Of a stretch of 64,000 nt of DNA, positions 1 to 12,600 are shown piece by piece. This DNA is from Campylorhamphus procurvoides. Its lineage: Eukaryota; Chordata; Aves; Passeriformes; Dendrocolaptidae. A model generated the notes under the pieces. That model had not been told where the DNA came from and ran no database searches. It saw nothing but the letters and a program-made list of their open reading frames with translations. The translations under genes were made by a program, and so were the position numbers. The stretch is from assembly GCA_013396655.1 (NCBI GenBank), contig WBMV01000852.1, positions 930,001 through 994,000 on the forward strand, written 5' to 3'. Within the stretch, counting starts at the first letter, position 1. Every line of letters begins with the position of its first letter.

Positions 1-3000
1 ACAACTATTGAACAGGCTGTAAAGAGTTTATAAAAGTTCAATCAGAACAATTCAATGCCTGATCTGGCACGCAGGATGTGGTATCCACACACACTTATCG
101 CCACATGCCTGAGCAGCCACGCTCCCACCTTTGACAAATTACCCATCACTAAGCAGTGCCAACGTCCGACCCAGCCAAACTGATAATGGGGGCTGGAAAA
201 ATATGCCCTGGAGAGTCACCTTCTGAGCAGACTACAAAAAATATCTATAAAAATTAAGGGAATGGGAGGGATATCTGCAAGAACTGCATTCCCTCAGCTT
301 TTCCAAAGCAAATTAGAGCTCTTGCTCCCTGCCTTCAAGGGAGTTTGGCTCTTCTGTTTCGAAGTTCCTTTGTGTTAGTCTCAGTAGTGTAGTTCTTTGA
401 AGAAGGCTCTAAAACATTGCCCTTTTTAAAGTGAAAATATAAAGCTCTGTATTAAATTATTTTCAACAAAAAAGGCATCTTAGCTTGGTTTTTTGCTCCT
501 CATGATCAGATTCTACTTGTTAATAGTATCTGGTTTTATTTCTTTTACCTTGCTCTAAACTATTTTATTTCTATAGTGTTGTATATAGTAATCCTAGTTA
601 TATTTCACTGTCATACACTTTTACTGTGTCGTATAACACTCTACAAAACCATTTTATGCAACACTGGGGTGTATCTACATATAACACTTAGATGAGGTTT
701 TCCCTCTCGTTGTGTATTCTGCCCCCAGCACCGTGCAATGCACAGTGATTGTCAATGGGAGGATTTCCAGAGACTTAACTGAGCGCTGGAGAACGCCTGT
801 CACTGCTGAGTGTGAGCTTTGCTGTGGTGTTTTACCCAACTCTACAGAATTTAATTAAAAAAAGCTCCCAACAACCAAACAAAAAATGAACTCCTTCTAC
901 TCTTCAAGAAAGGTGGAATTTTTTCTTTCTGTTTTTTTAATTTTTTTTTTAAAGAATAGATTTACTCTCTCTGTTGCTGATGTACTGATGGCAAGGGAGG
1001 ATTAAAAAAATAACCTCCTTTCCTCCCACCAACCTCCCACTCATTTTAGAAACTGGTAGAAACAGCTGTAAATTTCTGTCATTTTTCAAGTAACAAAGAA
1101 TAACGTCTTAGAGCAGCAAATTTTGGGAACCATTTAGTTTGTTCCAGTTGTGACAGCTGTTGTTTTTAATTTTGTAGCCTGTACTTTAATAATCCTTGAC
1201 AAACAGGTCTTTTTGATCACTTTGTAACACATATCTGTAGATAAAGCTGTGTGTCTGTATGGATGCACTGATGAGTGAGTCCCTGCACATCCATTTATAT
1301 AATTTTATCCTAGTCTCACACAAATTTAAATTGCTTACATTTTGCTACAATTTCTTTTCATTTGTTCAAAAAAGCAGCAAGAAAATAATTGCCACACCAG
1401 TTCACAGTAAAAGGAGGAGAGGCAATAACTACAGTAATCACCTAAGCTGGGACCAGCTTTTTAACAAATAAAAAAGTGGACTTTTTCAGACTCCTCCACT
1501 ACTATAAATATGACTTACAGCTAAGAACATTTTCTAGCTGTCACATTTCAACCTGTTATTTGTTACTGTGGAGAATTTTTCTGTCAGTCTCCCTCTGTGC
1601 TTTTCAGGGGGCTACTGAAGGAAGGTGGAATGGGGGGTAAGACAAATCCTTACCTTTGTAAAGTAAGTTAACTTCCATAATTCTAAAAATAAAAATCCAC
1701 TCTAGGATAGACCCTTAATTGTCTCCATTTCAACTGCAGCTGAAAGCTATGCAGCTGTGTGTCAGAAATATCCTAATATTGCAAAGCCACCATACAAACC
1801 GAATTCATGGACTTCACATGCAAAGAGTCACAAAACTCCTGATATCTGCACTATTTTCATAGTGACAATCAGATGTGACTACAGCGACAAAAACAAATAT
1901 AGAAGGTGAAGAATAAGACTAGATCTGCTTCCTGTGAGCAGAAAGATCAGGCCACTGTCAGAGACATAAACAAGGAGAAAGAACTAGCTGCAGTCTAACC
2001 TGAGAGCATCATGTTGTATAGACTAAAGGTGTGTATTTATTTGTATTGAGAATTGTATATAAATTAGAAGTGATGTGGGAACAAATACACAAACACCAAA
2101 GAACTCAGCAGGGCAAGGCAGGAGGGAGAGGATCAGTAACAGGTGGTCTTTGCACTGATGAGGTGATGGTGGGAGCAGCATCCCAGTGTGTTAGAGATGA
2201 AATAGAGAAAAAAGGTGTGTCTAATGGTCTTTGCCTTTTCTTCATCTTCCAATCAGTGCCTATACTTCACACACACTGTTCATGGCAACACATCCTCGTG
2301 CTGCGGCTCAACAGGTTAAGAAACTAAACAACCACCTTATACAAAATTATTGATAGAGAAGTAGCACTGTTATGATAAGACCCTCATGCCCCCAAACATA
2401 CAGCAACATAGAGCCAGTGCACCAGAACCACTCTACACTGAGAGGCACAAGAAGCATTTCCACTAACAGGGTGGGCCCCTGGGCATGCTCAGCTTTTTGC
2501 TTCTTGAAACAGGGGCCTCTGTAGCCATAAGAGATCACTTTTTGCCTTCTAAACATGCAGGTCCAGATGAGGGTAACTCGTTCACATCCATTAGTACCCT
2601 CCTACTTCAAGGACTGCTACAAAATCCCAAGTAGGCCAGGCTGAAAGCAAGACACTGGAGTGGGTCCTGTGCATCCATTGTGATTTACCCTACAAACTAA
2701 ATAAAAACACTGCTAAAGGGAAAAATAAAGAATTTTTAAAAAATCAAAACCCTGGGCCTTGAATGAACCTTACCGATAGTGAGCAGAATACTTCATTTTG
2801 GATAATAACCCCCTCCCCCTTTCTTCATTAACCTTTATTCCTTTTTGATTAGCAGTCTTGGCACTGTGGCGCTGAGCTGAGCCCAGCAGGCTGCCCAGGC
2901 AATGACATTTCAGAGACTGGCAGAGCAGCACAGCCCATGTCAGTTTAACACTAGCTTGAGTTTTTGTACTTCACAGCAGGAGGAAAGCTGGCCTGTTCCT

Positions 3001-3976
3001 TTTGTACCTCTGAGAAGAAGATGAACAGAATAGCTAGTGGGGAGTGAGAGGGTGACAGGGAGACAGGAAACTTGATTAGGAAGAGAAAACAAACTGGAAA
3101 ATATACCACTGACATTTTGATAATCTGGAAAGCAAACATCACATTTTAGGCAAAACATTAGATTATATGTATTTTCTCTCTAATCAACAGTCTCTGTGTG
3201 GAGACTATAGGAAAATTAGTTGAAAGTATTTAGCTCTTATTGAACATAAGCAAAATCTATGATAGGTTACTTTAGACACAGATAGCACAGGACAGGAAAA
3301 GATCACAGGAATTGTTTGCGTTCATCCCTTTGCCCCAAGACTAAAATGATCATTAAATGCCATCTTTTTGCTAGTCTGTCTATGTAATAGTGGATTCATA
3401 CTGAACCGACCATGAATACTCAACTGGCTCTGAAAAGCATATGTCAGACTACTGAGATTTCAACAGGAGATAAATACTCTGTCAGAAGACTCTAGAGGAA
3501 TTCAAAATATAATCTCTCATTTGGGGTTTTGACTGTTTTGATAGAAATAACAATACAGCTATTGTGGCTGGAAATGCAGCTAATCAAGATAAGCCACAGT
3601 GCCTGTTATTTGCAACATGAGAAATAGTACCTATATTTTAAAATATTAATAATATTAAGCTAATTTGAACTTCCATGAAGTCTTATAAACTTACTATAGT
3701 AAAGGAAAACAAAAAAAGAGGGGAGGGGAAGTTAAAAAAGGAAAATATTAATTCAGTCAAATCCAGTGGTAACCGGAAAAGACCCGTTCTCCCTAAGGGC
3801 TCCACTTAAAGTTCACCACATTGTTCTTGCAGAGAATGAAGAATAGGGGATGATGAAGCCAAGATGGAAGACACTGCCAATAGTGAGATCAAAATGGAAT
3901 AAATGTAATAAAAATGTTATATAAGCATTTAGAAAAACTTATTTGAATACCAACAGACTTAAATTTGAAAGCTTGA
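1..3976. other. noncoding DNA, no gene recognised
   Basis: No protein family is recognisable in any frame, and open frames do not exceed about 100 codons. The stretch is AT-rich with short T and A runs near 915-955. The only gene-like signal is a weak possible exon at 1608-1662: a pyrimidine-rich tract ends in CAG at 1607 and a GTAAGT follows at 1663. That pair is listed among the findings. No repeat family was identified here. Confidence 0.7.
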
Positions 3977-4026
3977 ATCTTAAAAGTCATTCAAAGTTGA
4001 ATCTTAAAATTCATGACTTTTAAGAT
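3977..4026. repeat. perfect 14-bp inverted repeat with 22-nt spacer
   Basis: The arm at 3977-3990 (ATCTTAAAAGTCAT) is the exact reverse complement of the arm at 4013-4026 (ATGACTTTTAAGAT). The 22-nt spacer repeats part of the left arm: TTGAATCTTAAAA occurs at 3973-3985 and again at 3997-4009. The unit could form a hairpin as RNA or single-stranded DNA. No coding context or known element explains it. A small degenerate foldback repeat or chance in AT-rich DNA are both possible. Confidence 0.8.
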
Positions 4027-7000
4027 ACAAAGACTGAATATTAGCCATGTCATTTTCCAAATGTTTTTACACTAGGAATGGAAAATTCTGGGTTTTAAAA
4101 GCATTAATTATGCTGCATTGCATGTTTTCATTTTAATTGATAGTCCAGTAGCATGTCTAGTTTTCCCCTTTATTCCATAACAGAATTGCTTAAGCAGACA
4201 CAAGTGAAGCTCAGGTCTTTTGATTAGCGAAAGCTGTTGCCTCCAGTGTTCACTAATTGCTTTCTTGTAATGCTGAGAAGGCAGCACATCTCTTTGCATG
4301 TAGGAGTTCTGGCTTAATTAATGCTCTAAGTGAAATTTCAGTATGTTCTCAGAAAATACTGAGGAAATACGGTGTTTTCTGTCTATCAAATTTACACACA
4401 TTTTATATACTATGAATGGTTTAGACCTGCAAAGTGTTTCTGTTGGCCTGGAACAGAATGAGTCCATGAAAAGATTTTCTGCACGATGCCACACGCCAAA
4501 AAATGTCTGCGAGAAATGAAGCAAAACAAAATCCAACTCACTGAAAAGGGAGCCTTAGCAAATGGTTAAATTTCTATGGCTGTTACATCAATACTATTTT
4601 CCAACTGCTGAATGATAACTGATAGGCCCATTAGCAAGACAAACAGACAGGTCATTAACTGCTCTGACTGCGAGTGCAATTAACTGCCTTGAGAAAAGGA
4701 AAGAGAATTTTTACTTTGATAATCCTGTTTATTAACCCTGGGTTGATGCAGCAGGGCAATGCTGAATTATTCTCATTTCTTGTTTCCTCCCCATGACATT
4801 TCAATAGGAATAGAATTGCTCTATTAAAAGGAATAGCCTCTGAGGTTCAGTGTGAACTCCTGGCCCTGGGAGCAAGTGCCTCTCTGCTGAAGAGTCAACA
4901 CCACCACAGCCACCACTGCACTCAGTGCAAGATCCCATACTGCATAAGACTTTCCTGTGCCTTATTTTTTTGGGGGAAAAAATCTGTATGCGAACCAGAA
5001 AGATGTTGAAATGAGCAGATTCCAATTCTGAACAACCTGAGAAGAAGGGCTGTGAAATCTGCTGCACTTTTTTAATAGATGCAACATGACAGACTGCCTG
5101 GATTTATGCTGAGCACTGGGTATAGAGTAGTCTATTGAGTCCACTGAATCTCAACCAGGATTTATTAAGTCAGAGGACAGAGCTGGCTGTAAGATTTTCC
5201 CCTGGTTTTTGCCTGCATAAGAAAGAAAAATTGAATTCAACACCTTATTGGTTAAACGGCTCGTATGCCAGGACAAGAGGAAATTGTTCTTTCAGTGTTT
5301 TTAATCTGCTTGAAAAGCATGTGTTCATCCCAGAATCTTGAAGCCCTCTATTCACTCTTATCCTTCAAAGGATATTTCTTGTTAAGGCTTATTTGCAGTT
5401 CACCAATAACTTTTCCTTACATTATAAAGGATGGCTGCACTTTACTGAATGGGAAACATTCTTTTCAGAATAACAGCCTTCATTCCCATCTCCTCCATCA
5501 AAATTCAGAGATGGAAATGCAGAATTCCTTTTCCTGAGGGTTGTCTAACAGCGCAGTAAGGATGTAAATGCAGGGCCACATTTCTTAATTGTCCTGAACA
5601 TGCCAGCTGCAGCTCCATTTTCCACTTTGATATCCAAAGTACAGCCTTGTAGAAGCTATGTTGTTTTGACACCTCCTCCTCTCCTGTGGGCTAAACAGGA
5701 CACACCATATACCAGCAAACTGCTGGACCAGTGCTTCAGAGATAACCAAAAAGGCTGATAAAAGACACTTCATCCTGGTAGGCTACGCTGATAATGACAA
5801 TTATCAAGTTGGTCATAATTCTTTATATTACCTAAATTTGTCTTTTTTTATTGTTTTTCCTGCTTGTACTAGATCACATCTCCTCTAGGATTAATCTGCT
5901 CCCTCCTGTCTCAGGAGGACAGACCCTGGTCCCCAGCGAGGACACGGGACTATGAAGCTTCAGGAAGCAGTATATTATTTAGAGGCAAATGCAATGTTTT
6001 GAGTATAAATGAAGAACTGCAAGATTTTACGGGGAGAACGACTGTAAAAAACAGAAAATACTTGAGAGGAATTCAAATGAAGATCCAGAACCAGCACACA
6101 GACTCTCACGCAAGATCTCGTGACATTGCCATAGACAGCTACTGTCATCACCAGGCCATGAACAATGAGTGCCCAAGACACAGCTGGATTCAGTAAGGCT
6201 CTACAGCCTCTTAGAAACACTTTTTATGGCATGAAAGAAACAGAAAAATCAACATCATTAACAACTGATTAGGGGGTTTAGGGTTTATACAGAAAGCTGC
6301 ATACATGGGCACATTTCTTATTTCATGTCTTTGACACTCAATATTGGCTTTCATACATCAATAGATCCCTGCTGTATACACATAAAAATCACCTAAATCA
6401 TTACAAGAATCTTTAAATAGACTGAAGCCTCTGCTGAGCTATTAAGGCAGAAATAACAATGTAAGCTCTTGCTTCTGCTAGACAAAGCAAACCATCCAAT
6501 TGTATGAAAAGGCACCTTCACTTTGTATGAAGAGAAGACAATGAGAGAAAGGGGGAAATGCTCCTTGCCTGAGAGCCCAGAACACGTGCACAGAGTGTGG
6601 TTAGTCCCATCTGAACAGAGGATACTACCTAACACTGCAGAACACTGAGTCTTTCCTCAGTTTAAAACTGCAGGACAAACAGTCTGAATTGTCAGAGACT
6701 ACAGTGATCTGCAACACAGAATAAAGAAGCATGAAATAAATATTCCAATTGCTAACCAGGAAAATCAAAGGGCAGTTTGAAAAGATAAATTTTCCTTAAT
6801 TAATCTTCAAGTGATATCTGACTGAGTTGCCTAATTTGTTATCCACAGTATTCACTCCCTCAAACCTTCTATCTTCAGAAAGAAAAAGTTTTATACTCGA
6901 ATTCTGAAACGAGGATATCAGTAGTTTTCATTTCTCTTGGTTTCTAAACATTCCTCCCTTTGTAAATATTTCATGTTTAGATTTGAACAAATCTATCCTA

Positions 7001-7594
7001 AATGTAGACCAGCTTCCTGAGCCAGAGCTCTGTAAATCTTCCCCAACTTTCCCAAGGTTAACACTACTGCCAAAGGCTTTCATGTTCCCATTATCTATGA
7101 GAAAGGTGAATGTGTTTGGTCCCTTGTGTTTCTCCACCTAATTGAAAGGTAGGGACCAGCTGCAACAGTTTTCAAATGACATCTACTTGTTCTCCACTGC
7201 TGATGGGGTAGAGATCTGCTTTGTCCAGGCACTCTGCCTCAGTTCCTCCAGCCTGCTCCTCTCTCACTGCCCATGCTTTGCATTTGAGGTGTTGATTTTA
7301 CTAAGTGTTGTTTTGCCCTTTGTAAATCCTCTTGAAAGCATTCAATCTGCAGCAGGAGCAAGGCATTTACCTGTCTTGATCTTGTGTGGGATAGTCTCCA
7401 AGCTGACAGACGGTGCTCTCTCATCCATCTGCTGTCGACAGTTCCTGGGAGGATGGTGTGTGGATGGAGTGCCTCAGCCCAACAAAAACCTTCCGTGGCC
7501 AACAAAAAGCTGCATCCATTTATTTACTACTTTAAGCATACAAAGCCCACAGAGATAGACTCACAGTTTCTCTAAATGCTACCCCATGAAAATA
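4027..7594. other. noncoding DNA, no gene recognised
   Basis: All frames are broken by frequent stops. The longest open stretch, partly in this block and running past its end (7142-7558 on the plus strand, 138 codons from a TTG), resembles no known protein and has no splice context. I see no recognisable repeat in this stretch. Confidence 0.65.
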
Positions 7595-7681
7595 CAGGAG
7601 GAGATCAGTCAGTGGGAGCCATTGGAAGCGCTCTTCACATGCTGCTGTGTGACTCACCTGTTTATCTACTAACAATCTCTG
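7595..7681 (-). repeat. diverged direct repeat, copy 1
   Basis: Read on the minus strand, this segment runs CAGAGATTG, then ACAGGTGAGTCACA, then ATCTCCTCCTGTA. The same blocks occur in the same order in the copy at 8268-8338, with small gaps. Each copy contains a consensus vertebrate 5' splice site on the minus strand (CAG then GTGAGT, plus-strand bases 7653-7661). I do not recognise the family. It may be an old interspersed repeat, a local duplication, or a coincidence around one shared 14-base block. Confidence 0.4.
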
Positions 7682-8267
7682 TGTTTCTACAGCGAGCATA
7701 ACATCAATCTCTTTATGGGGTGTAAAAGAAAAGAGTGCTCTGGATTATCTACAGACTTGGCCACAGTCCACCTCTCTGTTTTTCCAGAGATGCACGAGGC
7801 ATAAATGATGGATTCAGCACCAGGAGTGTCAGTTGACAAAGAAATCTCTTTCCAGAAAGACTCCCGCATACAAAATCTTGCTTATAAAAACCCATTACAA
7901 AAAATACACTTTGCAGAAACTTGCTTTGTGCATGCTCAAGGATACAGAGTACTTCACCATGTGAAAACAATCCCGCAGTTTGTGCATATATTTGCGTACA
8001 TCGAGGTGTGATATCCCAAAGCCCTCAAGTCTGGAGTTCCTGTTCCATTAAAAAGAACAAAACCAATACCCCTTACTGAATCTGTGGCCTCCAACTCATT
8101 TATACAGATGGTCTTGAAAATTCTAGTGTGAGAACATGATATAATACAAATTAAAAAGGTTTCAGAAACGTTTTCAAGAGTCAGTACTTCACCTACCCAA
8201 ACCACAGCTGATAATTACAGAAATCCAACTGCAAGCAATCCATTTAAGAGAAAGAGGAAAAGAAATC

Positions 8268-8338
8268 TACAGGGGGAGATCCTGGGACCTCCAGTACATG
8301 GGAGATGTGACTCACCTGTCCTACCAGCCATCTCTGGC
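8268..8338 (-). repeat. diverged direct repeat, copy 2
   Basis: This is the partner of the segment at 7595-7681. On the minus strand it runs CCAGAGATGG, then ACAGGTGAGTCACA, then ATCTCCCCCTGTA. The longest exact shared block is TGACTCACCTGT on the plus strand. The frame leading into the minus-strand GTGAGT is open for at least 20 codons, but no pyrimidine-rich acceptor lies upstream, so it is not called an exon. Confidence 0.4.
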
Positions 8339-9499
8339 CCGAACATCTGAGTGTGTACGAATTTACCCATTTAGAAGCAACAATAACTCTCCTTTAAAAA
8401 GTCTCTGTGGAATATTTTAATTAGTTTGGTCTTATGGCTTGTCTAAAATGCTTCTGATAGCACAGTGTACAGTAAAGTAGTGTTATGAATGGCTAAAAAT
8501 ATAAAATCTAATTATGGTAGCTGTGCAATTGGAGTAATGAGAAGTGAGTGTGACTGATAGGAAGTGAGATGGGCTAACAACATGAACCACTGTAGTTCAA
8601 AGGGCTAACAGAGATCTAAACTAATCACCTGTGGTATTGCTTGGGGGAAGATATGTGGACTAGGAAATACAAACATACAGCACTTAAAAAATACGGTATG
8701 AACTGAATACATAGCATTGCTAATTATTAGAGAAGGTACTTGGCATATGAATACAATAAATATCTAATAAGCAAGTATAAGACTGAAGATGATTGCTAAA
8801 AGAAATACAGCTGATGTAGAGAACAGAAATTCCCTGCTGTGGATAATAGAAGGCTGTAATTCCAATTGTTTGGATTCATGCTGCTGGAAAGGCAGATCTC
8901 ACTGAAGGCTGTGTGGTCACCATTACACAGAGTTGTCTCTGTGTAGTTATTATTCTGCCTGAGCAGTTGCACTTGCAACGTGTTGAGTGGCCAGTGAGAC
9001 AGAGCTGCCAGGATCAGAGACAGAGAAGTCAAAGCAGACATCCTCTGATATGAATGAGAAACAGGAAAAGGGACACAACTGATGATTTTCCCTTCCTTCA
9101 CTGTAAAGAACACACACTGTCAAATCAGTTAATGCATCCTCAGCTACAACACATTCCCTGCTAGACTGTCAGCATCAGATCTGATCCTTGGCAGAAATTC
9201 TTGCCTCCAACTAAGATGGTTGCCCAGTGAAATATCAATGAATTTTCTGTATTCATCTAGACTTTCCCAAGATCACCAACTACTGACCAATTTATACTCT
9301 GTGAAAAACAGTAAAATCAAAGTCTTTGGTAACAAATTTATCATTCTACTGCAAACTAAAATTGCTGTAGAAAAAGCAGTGATACATTATGCAGGAGATG
9401 GCAGTGGCACAGCAACATGCCCACCATTCTGCTATAACCAGAAGATCACATCGAGCTATGTGAGTGCATATCTGGGCCTAAGCAAGACACCTCACTTGG
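8339..9499. other. noncoding DNA, no gene recognised
   Basis: AT-rich single-copy-looking sequence lies between the direct repeat and the first CR1 fragment. No open frame here has recognisable protein content, and no repeat or structured RNA is evident. Confidence 0.65.
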
Positions 9500-9659
9500 A
9501 ATCACAGAATGGTTTTGGTTGGAGGGGACCTTAAAGACCACTTCATTCCAACCCTGCTGCAATGGGCCAGGACACCTTCCCCTAGACCAGGTTGCTCCAA
9601 CCAGGCCTTGAACACTTCCAGGGATGGGGCAGTCACAACTTCTCTGGGCAACCTGTTCC
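9500..9659 (-). mobile_element. CR1 LINE fragment (3' end), reverse orientation
   Basis: The plus strand reads ATCACAGAATGG, GGACCTTAAAGACCA, CCAGGTTGCTCC, GCCTTGAACACTTCCAGG and TCTCTGGGCAACCTGTTCC in order. These are hallmarks of the reverse complement of the avian CR1 3' untranslated region. The element is cut off about 160 bases from its 3' end, as expected for 5'-truncated CR1 retrotransposition. It lacks several bases between the GTTGCTC and GGCCTTGAAC blocks relative to the consensus I remember. It has no coding capacity. Confidence 0.93.
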
Positions 9660-12600
9660 TTTTACTCTTGCATTGTTTCTGTGGGTATGCAACACATAAG
9701 CAAGGGGACTTTTCCTGGTACAACACCAGGGGGAGCGAATGAAATGTGGACAATGTTTGATGAGATTTCCTTTGCCGAGTTTCTCTGAGTGTTAACAATA
9801 ATACTTTTTCCTGTTTTAAACAGTCTCCTGAAATATTTCTTACAAATTATATAGTCATGCCATAAACAGACCACAGAGATATTTGTTTTAATTCTCAGTT
9901 TGTAATGCCGAAGATCTTAACCTTATCAAGCATCAAAGCTGTAGAGCAAATCCTATTTAACAATATTCAGTAACTTACTTTCTTACCCTGCTGCCTCCAC
10001 ACTAGTATTTTTAGCTCAGTGTTGATTTTCCAATCTGTCTAAGCTGTCACTCAAGACATGGGGAATACCAGAAATGGTGCATTTGGATTTGGCAGTTTCA
10101 CAGACTGTTTTTTAAAAATAACCCAGGAAAAGACTTTACAGCATTGTTTGAAAATATTAAATTTCCATAGGGGTCAATAGAGGTGTTTCTTGTATGCAAT
10201 TTATTCACTAAGAGGTTTCATGGGTTTTATGAGACTATTCACCTTCCTGGTTAATAGAAAATCTGTACTTGCCATGGCAACCCCTATATCAGATGGCTGT
10301 AGAGCAACACTCTGGAAATATACCATAGATTTTTTCAGTCTTCATAATCGATCTGGTCATAAATGTCACGGTAACTTGTCATTAAACTTTCCCCTCTAGC
10401 AACTCTAGTAGCTGGTTGATCCTTCCTGCTTCTCTGTCACACTCTTCCCTGTGCATGGCTGCAGAGTTCTGCACGCAGCCTTTTCACAGACCTGTCACCT
10501 GTGTAAATCCTCAGTGATACACCCTGGGGGAGCTGATGACAACAAGCAGTGTCACACACACCTACTCGTTAAGAGCAGCAGTGGTCACTTTCAGAGAACT
10601 TTGATGACCAAGTGGAAGTCAGGATGAAAAAAAAAGAAAAAAGGGGAAATCTTGCAGTTTAATAGCAGGCAAAATTATTTGTCTGTGTTCCTCCTTGGAT
10701 TTCATTTCAGTTTCACAAGCTGGCAGTGGGGGACGCTGCCTTTGTGAATAAGACAGATCTCTCTCACACCAAGAGCATTTGAAAGGAATGCTCTGCTCAA
10801 AGCAAATTAAGAAGATGTGGTGGAATCCAAATTTCATCCGCTCCTGACTGTCATGAGACTCCCAGTGTATTGTAGGCCTAATTCTTGCTGCCTTGCACTT
10901 TGCATTAGCAATTGGAAATGTAGGTGTAAAAGGCTATCACATAAAAACGAGTAATGTATTTACATTGACTGCAGAGAGGGGGAAATGCCAACAAAATGGG
11001 AAACATCAGGACCTCGGAACTAGCACATATCTAGAACATATTTTTTGCAAGCTGGATAAAGAAATACATTCAGCCAGAGCTGACATTTTGCTAAGGGTGA
11101 GAGCTAAGTCAGTACAGAGAAGGGTGAAAAAATATTGAAGATTATCTGAAGTAACTAGGAGCTAAATGAATAGTTTATGCAATTCATTAAAAAGAAAAAA
11201 TAAGGTAACGAAACTGCAGAAAAAAAACCACACAAAACTGGAATATATTTCTTATAAGAGCACAGGCTGCAAAACACTGAATAGGATATGAGGAGGTTAT
11301 GGTGGATAACACACTAAAACTTCCAAAACGTGTGCAGTGCACTACAACCTTCCAAAAGCTGCATAGGAGAAGTAAAACAGATTCCATCTGCAGAAGCCAG
11401 GCTAATGATTAAAGTCCAGACTTCTAGAAGTGTATAAGCTCTTAACAAACTCTTATCCAAAATGTTAGATTCATCACATCTGATTCTCTTCTGCATTATT
11501 TTAAATATACAGCACTGTTGTGTATAGTTATACAGCACAGCTATACTAAAGCCAGAGTAATTCTGGAGAGAACAAGACTAATTGTATGCCCAGTACTCTG
11601 CCTACGGATGTAGGCTTACATTAACTAGTAGAAAGATTATTAAATATGCAAAATTTTAAATTTCCTTTACTATTGGTTAGACTAGTTGTAGTGAAACTGC
11701 CCAAAGTTCACAGTATTTAAGAGAAGGACACTTTTCAATGACAGAAGAGAACAAAGTTCCCAGCTGGAGAGCCTTGTCTTTGTTTGGATCTTATAATTTA
11801 AGGAATCATTTTCTAAAATTACCTCTTGTACAGTAAAACAACAATGATTAGGCTTGCTATCTTCCAGTCTCCTGCTGTGCAAAACACTCACTCAGTGGGC
11901 TCGAGACACAAAAGTAGCTGCTTTAAAATAATAACACAGCTTAACTATCATTTAATAGCTTCAAAAACATCATACTAGTTACAAACCCCTTGGAACGAGG
12001 GCAACTAATTTCAACATCTCAGTTGTTGCCATGTTTAATCACTTTCTAATGCTGGTGGCTGTTTTGGTTTGTTTCTTTGTTTTTAATTGCTGAAAATTTT
12101 TAATTCCTGGTTCAAACAACTTAATTTCACAGTTTTTAGATTAATCAGTGATCACTTGAGGGGAAAAAATATGATTGAAGTTCATCAGGATGTAGCACGG
12201 AGAATCAATGTAATTTTGCAGAAAAGCATTTTGATTCTACCTTCCTGAACAAGGTGGCTTTAAACTGTGACACACTAAGGACAGGTTGGGAGAATTATCT
12301 GGGTATGTGACTTTCAGGGGTTCTCTGATTAATTTACAGAGCTGATCTTCACTGTCAGACCTAAGGTTACATCAGTTCCAGGGTTGGTGTGCTTACAGGG
12401 GTGGGAAAATAAGGCATCTCCTGGCTCAAAAGTTTCATTTACACTTTAGGGAAATTTGCCTGCCCATCTCCTTTGACCGCCTCATGCACTAACATCTCCT
12501 TTTGGAAATCCTAAAATAAAGTATGTATACATTATTTTGGTGAAGAAATTCTGAGAAAACCGTTAGCAGGAGTTCAGGTGCAGCATGAGAATGTGAGCTA

